From positions 1 through 36,245 of the forward strand of contig JAFGJR010000106.1 in the NCBI GenBank assembly GCA_016928975.1: a DNA stretch of 36,245 bases, given 5' to 3'. The notes below the pieces were generated by a model that worked only from the letters and a program-made list of their open reading frames with translations, was not told the DNA's origin and ran no database searches. Position 1 is the first letter of the stretch. Every line of letters begins with the position of its first letter. The position numbers and the translations under genes are program-made. Positions 24,936 through 30,852 of the stretch are shown in pieces. This DNA comes from Sedimentisphaerales bacterium. Its GTDB lineage: Bacteria; Planctomycetota; Phycisphaerae; Sedimentisphaerales; SG8-4.

Positions 24936-25877
24936 TCACGGCATTTGCGCGAAGTCTTTCCACCGGTTGTCGATTTCCTCGGTCGGCTTCATGTCCGCGT
25001 GGACGTACAGGCCGTAACGCAGGTGCAGAGGGTGGTCGGGGGTAATCTCTCGCGGCCCTTCCAGGGTGAGCGAAGCGCCCATCCAGCCGTCGTTGCGGAC
25101 GTGGAAGTTCAACGGGTGGTTCGGATTGCCCGGATGGTCGAACAGCGCGATCCCCTCGATCTTGCCGTCTGCCACAGGTCCGCAGTAGTCCACCCAACGG
25201 GCCTTCTTCCAGAAGATCTCCTTCTCGTTGACGCCGCCCTCGGAGTTGCGGATTCGCCCGCCGCCGTCGTTGACGCCGATCGTCCTGGCCATCCGCACAC
25301 CGAGGAAGCCGAATGGGGTTTTGCCGAGCGCAACCGGTCTGTCCCTGGTCGTGAATGTTGAGTCGAGAACGAGCAGCCACTCCCTGCCCTCCAACAGTGT
25401 GACACTCACCCTGCGGGTTTCATTCAGCAAGACCTTGCCGTCCTTGTCGACCCACTCATTCTCCGCGACAAGATACGATGTCTCTCCCTGATCCTCGTAC
25501 TTGACAATGCGTTTGTGCCGGACGATCCCAAGGCGCCGGTCGCTCCAGAAATCCACGCCTCCAACATCCGTGTGGGACATCCAGATGGAATTGTGATGAC
25601 TGTGCGACTGCGGGTCGTGTGGATGTCCCATTCGAGTCAGACTCCGTCCCGAAGGACCGATCACCGGGAACAGAAACGGTCGCTCCAGTCCTGCTGCGAA
25701 ATGATACCGCGTGATCTCTTCTGCATCCCGCTGAAACGACGCCTGCCCGTACGGCTGGGGCACGATCTGCAATCGCGGCACGGCCTTCGGTTCCGGCACA
25801 TCCTGCCCCGCGGCGCTGGTGACGACGATCAACGTCCACAAGACTGCAATGGTTATGACAAGCATCTGTGCGAACAT
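24936..25877 (-). CDS. secreted DUF6807 (PmoA-like) family protein
   Basis: A 313-residue exported protein. Residues 1-24 (MFAQMLVITIAVLWTLIVV.. to SAAGQ) are a signal peptide. The body has features of the DUF6807 family, historically called PmoA-like: FLFPVIGPSG, MGHPHDPQSHSHHNSIWMSH, VDFWSD, GGVNEKEIFWKKARWVDYCG and GIALFDHPGNPNHPLNFHVRNDGWMG. The family is common in planctomycetes and Bacteroidota; its biochemical role is not established, and the methane-monooxygenase name is not supported. ATG 25875-25877 follows a GGGGAAA and is correct because upstream in-frame codons are not signal-like. Confidence 0.82.
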   Translation of the reverse strand: MFAQMLVITIAVLWTLIVVTSAAGQDVPEPKAVPRLQIVPQPYGQASFQRDAEEITRYHFAAGLERPFLFPVIGPSGRSLTRMGHPHDPQSHSHHNSIWMSHTDVGGVDFWSDRRLGIVRHKRIVKYEDQGETSYLVAENEWVDKDGKVLLNETRRVSVTLLEGREWLLVLDSTFTTRDRPVALGKTPFGFLGVRMARTIGVNDGGGRIRNSEGGVNEKEIFWKKARWVDYCGPVADGKIEGIALFDHPGNPNHPLNFHVRNDGWMGASLTLEGPREITPDHPLHLRYGLYVHADMKPTEEIDNRWKDFAQMP

Positions 25878-25942
25878 AGCTTTCCCCGTACGTGGTCTGC
25901 CTTCATCACAAGGCGACGGACGACAAATGTGGTTTCGACATA

Positions 25943-25962
25943 CCGGGCGATCATACGCCCGG
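25943..25962 (-). terminator. hairpin between the HNH-AP2 and DUF6807 genes
   Basis: CCGGGCG and CGCCCGG form a perfect 7-bp stem with a six-base loop. It lies downstream of the minus-strand HNH-AP2 gene and upstream of the DUF6807 start, and could end the former's transcript. No T-run follows. Confidence 0.35.
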
Positions 25963-26065
25963 CGCGACGAGGATTCAAGAGACAGGCGGCGACGCCAGGG
26001 ACACCGAGGCACTGGTCTCCATGCGGCCATTTCAGCGGCAGTCCTGTGGGGACCGCCCGGCGGGG

Positions 26066-26860
26066 TCAGCCTTTGCCGACGATCTCGTCCGGGAGATTCA
26101 AGTAGGCGAACTCGCCTTCCAGTTCGCGGGCCTTGCGGTCGCGGGCTCTGGCCGCTTCGATCTCGCTGTCGAACGTTCCGAGATAATAGGTGCGGCCCTT
26201 GTGCTTGATTACGGCGTACCACTTGTTCCCGTCGGGATAGACCCCCTTGAACCGCGACCTCTTGCCTCGCGGGGGCTTGTTATACTCGTTCTGGGCGGGC
26301 GTGCAGTTGCGCAGGTTGTCCGACCGGTTGTTCAGGCCGTTGCCGTCTTTGTGGTCCACGTGCATTCCCTTGGGCGGCTTGCTGATCTCGCGGTGCATGA
26401 GGATCGTGCCGGTCCTGGTATTCTGCCGGGCGTACATCTTGCCTCCGCCACTGGGCGAGGCGTACCAGCGGTACGTATTGAGCCGCTCGAAATCCGCGGC
26501 ATCGACGACCGCCCACAGCCCGCGAGTCAGCGGAATGTACCGGTCCGTCGGCCGCTCGGGTTTGGGCGGTTCCACCCGGACCGGCGGCTTGGGCTTCGCC
26601 CGGAAGTTCGGACATGTTTCCGCCGGATGCACCTCTCGCGGCACACCGACCGAATCCGCGTGGTTAATACAGACCGGGTACCGCACCTTCCACACCGGGG
26701 TGTACCCGATCCCCTCCAGCCGCCTGGGCTGGAGCAGGTAAACGCAGTGGTAGCAGATCCTGTCCGACGCCGTCTTGCACATCTCCTCCCACCGCTCACG
26801 AATCGCCTCCGGCGAGAAATCCCCCCAGTTGTCCCGCTCCACCTTCTTTCGCTCCGCCAT
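26066..26860 (-). CDS. HNH endonuclease-like protein with C-terminal AP2 domain and N-terminal cysteine cluster
   Basis: A 264-residue protein. Residues 35-83 hold CYHC (C36, C39), CINH (C64, H67) and C83, a possible zinc-binding unit. Residues about 130-192 form an HNH nuclease domain of the homing-endonuclease type: MHREISKPPKGMHVDHKDGNG with H167 and H170, then NNRSDNLR. Residues about 200-257 are an AP2 DNA-binding domain (SRFKGVYPDGNKWYAVIK, YYLGTFDSEIEAARARD). HNH-AP2 proteins are commonly mobile genes in phages and bacteria. ATG 26860 is chosen because GGAGGGG lies just upstream. No intron or target gene is visible around it. The cysteine cluster is unusual for this family and might make it more than a selfish nuclease. 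Confidence 0.85.
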   Translation of the reverse strand: MAERKKVERDNWGDFSPEAIRERWEEMCKTASDRICYHCVYLLQPRRLEGIGYTPVWKVRYPVCINHADSVGVPREVHPAETCPNFRAKPKPPVRVEPPKPERPTDRYIPLTRGLWAVVDAADFERLNTYRWYASPSGGGKMYARQNTRTGTILMHREISKPPKGMHVDHKDGNGLNNRSDNLRNCTPAQNEYNKPPRGKRSRFKGVYPDGNKWYAVIKHKGRTYYLGTFDSEIEAARARDRKARELEGEFAYLNLPDEIVGKG

Positions 26861-27000
26861 AATCCCCTCCACGATCTACCATTTACGATTTCCTATCTAC
26901 GATTCCGTGCACCGGCCGTGACAGGCACACACCGAGTGCTCGGTGGCATGTCCACTACCACAGCGCACCCTGATGCCGAGAGGTTGGTCTGTCCATCTAA

Positions 27001-27144
27001 ACTCGAAGCACGAAACACGAAATCCGAAACAAACTCCAATGCCCCAAATCCGAATGTCCCAAACCGCTGAATCGAATGGTCCGTTTTGAACTCGGTTTCA
27101 TTGGAACCTTCGTGCTTGTTTCGAGTTTCGGATTTCGAGTTTTC
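27001..27144. repeat. inverted arrays of a seven-base CNCGAAR motif
   Basis: At 27001-27030 the plus strand reads CTCGAAG-CACGAAA-CACGAAA-TCCGAAA style heptamers. The minus strand of 27108-27144 reads CTCGAAA-TCCGAAA-CTCGAAA with a following CACGAAG. The two arrays are in inverted orientation around a spacer with further partial copies (AATCCGAA at 27047). No coding sense was found. A 7-bp inverted repeat (ATATGGT/ACCATAT) lies just after at 27168-27187. Confidence 0.6.
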
Positions 27145-27287
27145 GCCGCCACGCGCGGCGTTGGGTATATGGTACAACCACCATATCCCTTTGTAAAGAA
27201 GAAAATGGAAAAATGCCTATCTGTAACCACTTGCCTGACAAGGATTAAGGAAATCCGTTCAAGAATTGTCTAACCGCAGAGGCCGCC

Positions 27288-27352
27288 GAGGCAATGAAAC
27301 CGCAGATGAACGCCGATGAACGCGGATTTTTGTAGGGTGGGCTATGCCCACC
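27288..27352. repeat. dispersed intergenic repeat with GGTGGGC palindrome
   Basis: Bases 27288-27308 are identical to 35513-35533, and GATGAACGCCGAT recurs nearby in both places. At 27336-27352 the palindrome GGTGGGC-TAT-GCCCACC is preceded by GTA; the same unit occurs inverted at 29802-29818. These look like dispersed non-coding repeats of this genome. Confidence 0.6.
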
Positions 27353-27368
27353 GATTCCTCTGAAATGA

Positions 27369-27554
27369 GGTCTCGTCATTGGTCTGGTCTGTTGTTTCCT
27401 GACCGGTTGCATGGCCGAGCGCCGTCGCGAAGTCCGGCAGAAGGCAGCCGACCTCCAGACCAAAGTAGCCGTCCTGCAGCAGCGGGTCGACGCCCAGGAC
27501 CAGCGCATAGCGCAACTGGAAGCCCAGGTCGCCGACCTCAACAAACGCCGATAA
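27369..27554 (+). pseudogene. broken small Lpp-like coiled-coil lipoprotein
   Basis: The frame encodes LVIGLVCCFLTGC, a hydrophobic stretch ending in a LTGC lipobox, followed by MAERRREVRQKAADLQTKVA and VLQQRVDAQDQRIAQLEAQ, a heptad coiled coil, ending at TAA 27552-27554. There is no start codon before the hydrophobic part in this frame; an ATG at 27365 is one frame away, so a single-base indel has probably disconnected it. ATG 27411 is the only internal start and would drop the lipobox. The upstream junction abuts a dispersed palindromic repeat. Murein-lipoprotein-like function is inferred from shape only. Confidence 0.45.
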
Positions 27555-27658
27555 GCCGACACGCCGTGCAGAGCGATTCCGTGGCCCACGAAATCACGGA
27601 AGTTGATATTTGAGGCTCGACCCCAGATTCCCTGGGGACATCACTCTGGAGAGGCATT

Positions 27659-27769
27659 ATGGCGGCTGAGCACAGGACACAGGGAGAGGAGATAGGAATC
27701 GCTGCATCAACGGACAACATGCATCATCCGAGACTGAAACCAAGCAATCCGTGGCCGGAACTGCGGTGA
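27659..27769 (+). CDS. candidate 36-residue ORF
   Basis: GGAGAGG precedes ATG 27659 by about six bases and the frame runs 36 residues (MAAEHRTQGEEIG to WPELR) to TGA. It ends seven bases before the stop of the convergent AbiJ-like gene. No similarity is recognised; it may be chance. Confidence 0.2.
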   Translation: MAAEHRTQGEEIGIAASTDNMHHPRLKPSNPWPELR

Positions 27770-27775
27770 CTCCTG

Positions 27776-28720
27776 TCAAAAAGGAATATCCTCGTCGGGC
27801 ATACCGCTGCTGGTAGTCTTGGCCGCTGGCGGTGCGGGCGGGTTAATGACAAGATGCCTCCGGATGCAAAACAGTGTGACTGCGCCCGTCAAGTGAAGAC
27901 ATAACTCAGCAAGTTCACGGGAGACTGCAATCACCTTCTCCCCTTGCCCGTGGCCCGCGAGAGTATTCCTTAGGAATGGAATCGTCTGAAGTACCTTGGT
28001 CTCAAACGGCCTCCGCAGATTCTTAGGCAGATCATCGAGGATCCCAGCCTCATCCAAGCCTTTTATCAGATCATCCGCTGCTCCTCCGTCTTTTCCAAGG
28101 ATCGTCTTCATCACGCTCTCAAACGACTTGCATGAGTTGAGAATGGTTCCCTTGAAGTCGCCGGAAGTGAAATCGTTCCTCGCCTCAACAAATTCCTCCA
28201 TAGCCCCCAGAAAGCTCTGTGCGTCAAGAAGTTCAAGGACATGCGCTTGAACTCGCTCGTCCAGAAATTTCGAGTCAACTTGGAAGAAATCACGCTCGCA
28301 GAAACACCACGGGCACGCCTCTTCTTCAAAAACCTCATTCAGCTCTCGCTGAAATGATCGCTGTCTCTCGGGCATCAAGTCATCGTACCAGAGCTGAATT
28401 ATGTCGAAGACCTGAGGTGGTTGACAATACAGTATGAAGCCCTTGAGATCAACATCCTCCTTCTTGCCGGAATATTGCATAATCTGCAGGCGATCCACTC
28501 CGTACAGGCGATATAGCTTCGGAACGAGCTCTGTCGCTATATCTGAGTTATCGATCCAGCGATCATTCGGATCACGCTGCACTCCCAGACTCTCGTTGTA
28601 TTCGCCCAGCAGTTGCCAAACACGATTACGTAGTCTCACTGTGATGTGCAACACAAGGCGTTTCTCAACAATCGCCCTTTCGTGGAGCTTTGAAAATGTC
28701 TTGATACGGTTTCGACTCAT
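27776..28720 (-). CDS. AbiJ-like abortive-infection candidate with C-terminal HEPN-type motif
   Basis: A 314-residue cytoplasmic protein. The N-terminus (KTFSKLHERAIVEKRLVLHI then VRLRNRVWQLL) resembles the AbiJ N-terminal region (STM4504/CBY_0614-type proteins). Residues about 150-155 hold CPWCFC, a possible metal site. The C-terminal third is helical and contains FLRNTLAGHGQG with R251-N252 and H257, matching the RN..H-G-G signature of abortive-infection C-terminal (Abi_C/HEPN) domains. These proteins are thought to act as RNases triggered by phage infection. No partner gene is adjacent. The family call is from memory of motifs; the defence role is inferred. Base composition is lower in GC than that of the housekeeping genes, consistent with transfer. 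Confidence 0.6.
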   Translation of the reverse strand: MSRNRIKTFSKLHERAIVEKRLVLHITVRLRNRVWQLLGEYNESLGVQRDPNDRWIDNSDIATELVPKLYRLYGVDRLQIMQYSGKKEDVDLKGFILYCQPPQVFDIIQLWYDDLMPERQRSFQRELNEVFEEEACPWCFCERDFFQVDSKFLDERVQAHVLELLDAQSFLGAMEEFVEARNDFTSGDFKGTILNSCKSFESVMKTILGKDGGAADDLIKGLDEAGILDDLPKNLRRPFETKVLQTIPFLRNTLAGHGQGEKVIAVSRELAELCLHLTGAVTLFCIRRHLVINPPAPPAAKTTSSGMPDEDIPF

Positions 28721-29138
28721 GTAGATTCCCGACGGTCTTCTGTCCTCATACAGAATTGGCTATATCCAGTGCTCTTCCCGCTATCCACACGCTGTGGTAC
28801 ACCTCTTAGACAATGTCTCTCGTCTTTCTATGGGGCTTCGCTACCACAGCGAATTTGGGTTCATTATGGTTGCTTCCGGACGGATTGTCAAGGCTCGCGC
28901 CGTAGAGGGGCGCATGACCGTTCCTGCACGTCTGTCACGCCTGGCATCATGGTTTCCTTGTGCCTTCCACCCTCCCCACCGGTACCGGCAACGCGATAAA
29001 CGCATCCCATCGAAGGAGCCAACCCACCCGCGCCGCTGGAGCCGCAAGAACGGTCATGCAGCTGGCGTAGAGGTCCTGGATTGAAGGAGAATGATAGGCG
29101 GTGTCAGGCATACCATCTCTCGATGATGCCAGGAGCGG
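28721..29138. other. intergenic region with one long-loop inverted repeat
   Basis: No gene is supported in these 418 bases. CGCTGTGGTA (28790-28799) and TACCACAGCG (28842-28851) form a perfect 10-bp inverted repeat with a 42-base loop. It could be an operator or a structured RNA upstream of neither flanking start; function unknown. Confidence 0.35.
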
Positions 29139-29237
29139 TTACGCGGCGGTTTTGACGGTGACGTGGAGGCCGGCTCGGGTGGCGAGGGTGATGAGCATTT
29201 CGAGACTGAACTTCTCCCATTTGCCTCTCACTGAATT
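29139..29237 (-). pseudogene. 3' remnant of an XRE-type regulator, copy 1
   Basis: The minus strand encodes VRGKWEKFSLEMLITLATRA then GLHVTVKTAA and TAA (29139-29141). This matches the C-terminal part of small XRE/HTH antitoxin-like regulators, which end in ..F.L..LI.LA.RAGL.V. The HTH itself is missing; upstream sequence is replaced by the promoter and start of the plus-strand antitoxin. A second, shorter copy lies at 29848-29895. Confidence 0.5.
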
Positions 29238-29240
29238 CTG

Positions 29241-29269
29241 TTGTTCATGACGCATCGGTAGGATAAAAT
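29241..29269 (+). promoter_or_regulatory. promoter of the addiction module
   Basis: TTGTTC (29241-29246) and TAAAAT (29264-29269) are spaced by 17 bases. The predicted transcription start, about seven bases after the -10 box, coincides with ATG 29276, so the antitoxin mRNA may be leaderless. Confidence 0.5.
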
Positions 29270-29275
29270 ATATGC

Positions 29276-29500
29276 ATGTCGCCAGAATTTCAACATCTTG
29301 AAGAGTTGCCCCTGGCTGAGCGGATTCAGTTGGTTGAGGATCTGTGGGATAGTATCGCCCGAACACAGGGAAAGGACCTGCCGATCCCGGAATGGCAAAA
29401 GGCCGAGCTCGAACGCCGCAGGCAGGAGTACATGCGGAATCCGGAGTCGGCCAAACCGTGGTCCGAGGTGAAGAGGTCGATCCTTGAATCCAAGGGTTGA
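29276..29500 (+). CDS. addiction-module antitoxin (putative addiction module component family)
   Basis: A 74-residue acidic/helical protein: LEELPLAERIQLVEDLWDSI, then IPEWQKAELERRRQEYMRNPESAKPWSEVKRSIL. This is the signature of the 'putative addiction module component' (unstable antitoxin, PF09720-type) family, with LP..ER..L...LW.S near the start and PW.E at the end. It is the antitoxin of the RelE/ParE toxin encoded immediately downstream, overlapping by 17 bases. An AGGA lies about 12 bases upstream, but the promoter position suggests a leaderless start. Confidence 0.85.
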   Translation: MSPEFQHLEELPLAERIQLVEDLWDSIARTQGKDLPIPEWQKAELERRRQEYMRNPESAKPWSEVKRSILESKG

Positions 29501-29795
29501 AGAGCCCCACTTTCTCCCTGCGGCCAGGCAGGATATCGCGGATGCATTTGCCTGGTATGAGCAGCAGGGTTCCGGGCTGGGATTGGATTTCTTGCGCCAT
29601 GTGGAGGCGGTCGTAGCCGAGATCCAAAGACATCCCGCGATGTATCCGGCTGTGCTTGACGATTATCGGCGTGCCCTGGTTCGCAGATTCCCCTATGTGA
29701 TCTTCTATGCGGTTGAGCCGGAGCGCATCGTTGTCTATGCGGTCTTTCACTGCTCGCAGAACCCGGACAAATGGAAAGTGAGGCTGCTGAATTAG
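29484..29795 (+). CDS. RelE/ParE-superfamily toxin
   Basis: A 103-residue toxin: FLPAARQDIADAFAWYEQQG, DFLRHVEAVVAEIQRHPAMYP, RRALVRRFPYVIFYAVEPER and VVYAVFHCSQNPDKW are standard RelE/ParE (plasmid-stabilisation) segments. It would act as a ribosome-dependent mRNase or gyrase poison; the sequence does not decide between them. The start is TTG at 29484, six bases after GAGGT, within the antitoxin gene. A weak start codon plus overlap would keep toxin below antitoxin. Confidence 0.9.
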   Translation: MNPRVEEPHFLPAARQDIADAFAWYEQQGSGLGLDFLRHVEAVVAEIQRHPAMYPAVLDDYRRALVRRFPYVIFYAVEPERIVVYAVFHCSQNPDKWKVRLLN

Positions 29796-29818
29796 CAGAG
29801 CGGTGGGCAAAGCCCACC
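29784..29818 (+). repeat. tandem hairpins after the toxin, including the GGTGGGC palindrome
   Basis: CTGCT/AGCAG (29784-29798) overlaps the toxin stop; GGTGGGC-AAA-GCCCACC (29802-29818) follows. The second is the inverted relative of the unit at 27336-27352, both next to a GTAGG/CCTAC flank. They may also act as a terminator for the toxin transcript. Confidence 0.6.
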
Positions 29819-29847
29819 CTACCGGCTCTCGCCGAGGGCGGGAGAGG

Positions 29848-29895
29848 CTAAGCGGCGGTCTTGACGGTAGCGTGGAGGGCGGCCCTGGCGGCGAG
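29848..29895 (-). pseudogene. 3' remnant of an XRE-type regulator, copy 2
   Basis: The minus strand encodes LAARAALHATVKTAA followed by TAG (29848-29850), aligning with LATRAGLHVTVKTAA of copy 1 at 29139. The DNA similarity covers about 45-50 bases. Beyond it upstream sequence turns into the direct repeat at 29902. Confidence 0.5.
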
Positions 29896-29901
29896 GGGGA
29901 A

Positions 29902-29999
29902 GGGACCTCAGGGACGAAAAGGGCCTAAATGGTGCAGTCGGCGACAGGGCTTGCCGGCAGGCTTTGGGGTCGTTTGGGTCCTGGAGGTCTTTTGAGTCC
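29902..29999 (+). repeat. direct repeat A flanking the S23-family pseudogene
   Basis: Begins GGGACCTCAGGGACGAAAAG and contains CCTAAATGG, AGGCTTTGGGGTC and GGAGGTC. It aligns with copy B at 30620-30717 over about 100 bases with several mismatches and small gaps. The two copies bracket one gene. Confidence 0.6.
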
Positions 30000-30001
30000 T
30001 T

Positions 30002-30596
30002 TCATTCATCGCCGGTTTCCTGGCCTTTGCGGTGGTCCTTCCTTTGCCGATCTCGTTCGGCCAGGCGAGCGCGGGTCATGCGTTCGCGGAGGCCACCCTC
30101 TTTGAGGAAGTCCTGTTCCAGGCGGCTGATCTGTTTGTCCAGCAGGTAGTTGGTCACTTTGATCAGGCCGATGATGACGTTCGTGCAGGTTTGCGGGTCG
30201 GGGTGCTCGATGCCTTTGCGGAAGGTGTCGTAGGTGGCGTCGGGCTGGCGGTTGAGATCGCGGAGGCGCTTTGTATGGGGGTGGTCGCGGGGCCATTCTT
30301 GCAGGCCGTGAGTCCGGAGGAAATCGCGGTAGTCGGCGAGGAGTTCTTCGAGACTGGAGCGTGCGACGTTGGTCAGCTTGAGTTCTGTCTCCTTGGAAGT
30401 CCCCGGAGGCTTGGCTGCCTTCGATAATATTCTGCTTGCCGGAGCGTGCGGCCTGGATCATCTGGTTGTGAGTGCGGCTGCGGCGGTCGATGAAGCGGTC
30501 ACAGAAGTAGACTGTGGCGTCGTAGACAATCTCGGCCTTGCGATAGGAGAGCAGGTTGGCGTAGCCGCCGTGAGGGGGAATGAAGCCTTTGGCCAT
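30002..30596 (-). pseudogene. frameshifted four-helix-bundle (S23/IVS-type) protein
   Basis: ATG 30596 follows CAGGAG at good spacing and encodes MAKGFIPPHGGYANLLSYRK, then ARSGKQNIIEGSQASG, the diagnostic helix pair of the four-helix-bundle/23S-intervening-sequence family. At a run of four C (plus strand 30401-30404) the frame must shift: the family continuation TSKETELKLTNVARSSLEEL, LADYRDFLR, ..TNYLLDKQISRLEQDFLKEGG is in another frame and ends at TGA 30002-30004. One extra G in the minus-strand run explains it. With both halves intact the protein would be about 197 residues. It may be a recent frameshift, a sequencing slip or slippage-dependent expression. Confidence 0.75.
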
Positions 30597-30619
30597 GGCA
30601 AGCTCCTGAGAAAATGACA

Positions 30620-30717
30620 GGGACCTAAGGGACGAAAGGGACCTAAATGGCGTAGCCGGCGCCGGCTCCGGCCGACAGGCTCTTGGGTCCTTGAGGTTGC
30701 TGAGGTCCTTCTGGTCT
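30620..30717 (+). repeat. direct repeat B flanking the S23-family pseudogene
   Basis: Begins GGGACCTAAGGGACGAAAGG and contains CCTAAATGG, AGGCTCTTGGGTC and GAGGTCC. It is the partner of copy A (29902-29999), 718 bases away in the same orientation. Confidence 0.6.
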
Positions 30718-30787
30718 TGTCGCACGCTCTTTCGCCAACAACCAAGCATGGTCTTGCGATGCAGTCCTGTCAAGAGCGAGCTTCCGC

Positions 30788-30816
30788 TTGACGGCGGTCG
30801 GCCCGGCCGGTACTCT
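30788..30816 (+). promoter_or_regulatory. possible promoter of priA
   Basis: TTGACG (30788-30793) and TACTCT (30811-30816) are spaced by 17 bases; the -10 box is poor. The start would be near 30823, 30 bases before ATG 30853. Confidence 0.4.
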
Positions 30817-30852
30817 GTGCACCGGGCGGGAGTGGCCAAAGGATGGCAAGTC

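Noticed and set aside
28794..29084. 96-codon plus-strand frame between AbiJ-like gene and the addiction module
   Set aside because: No ribosome binding site, no recognisable domain, and the inverted repeat arm lies inside it; treated as non-coding.
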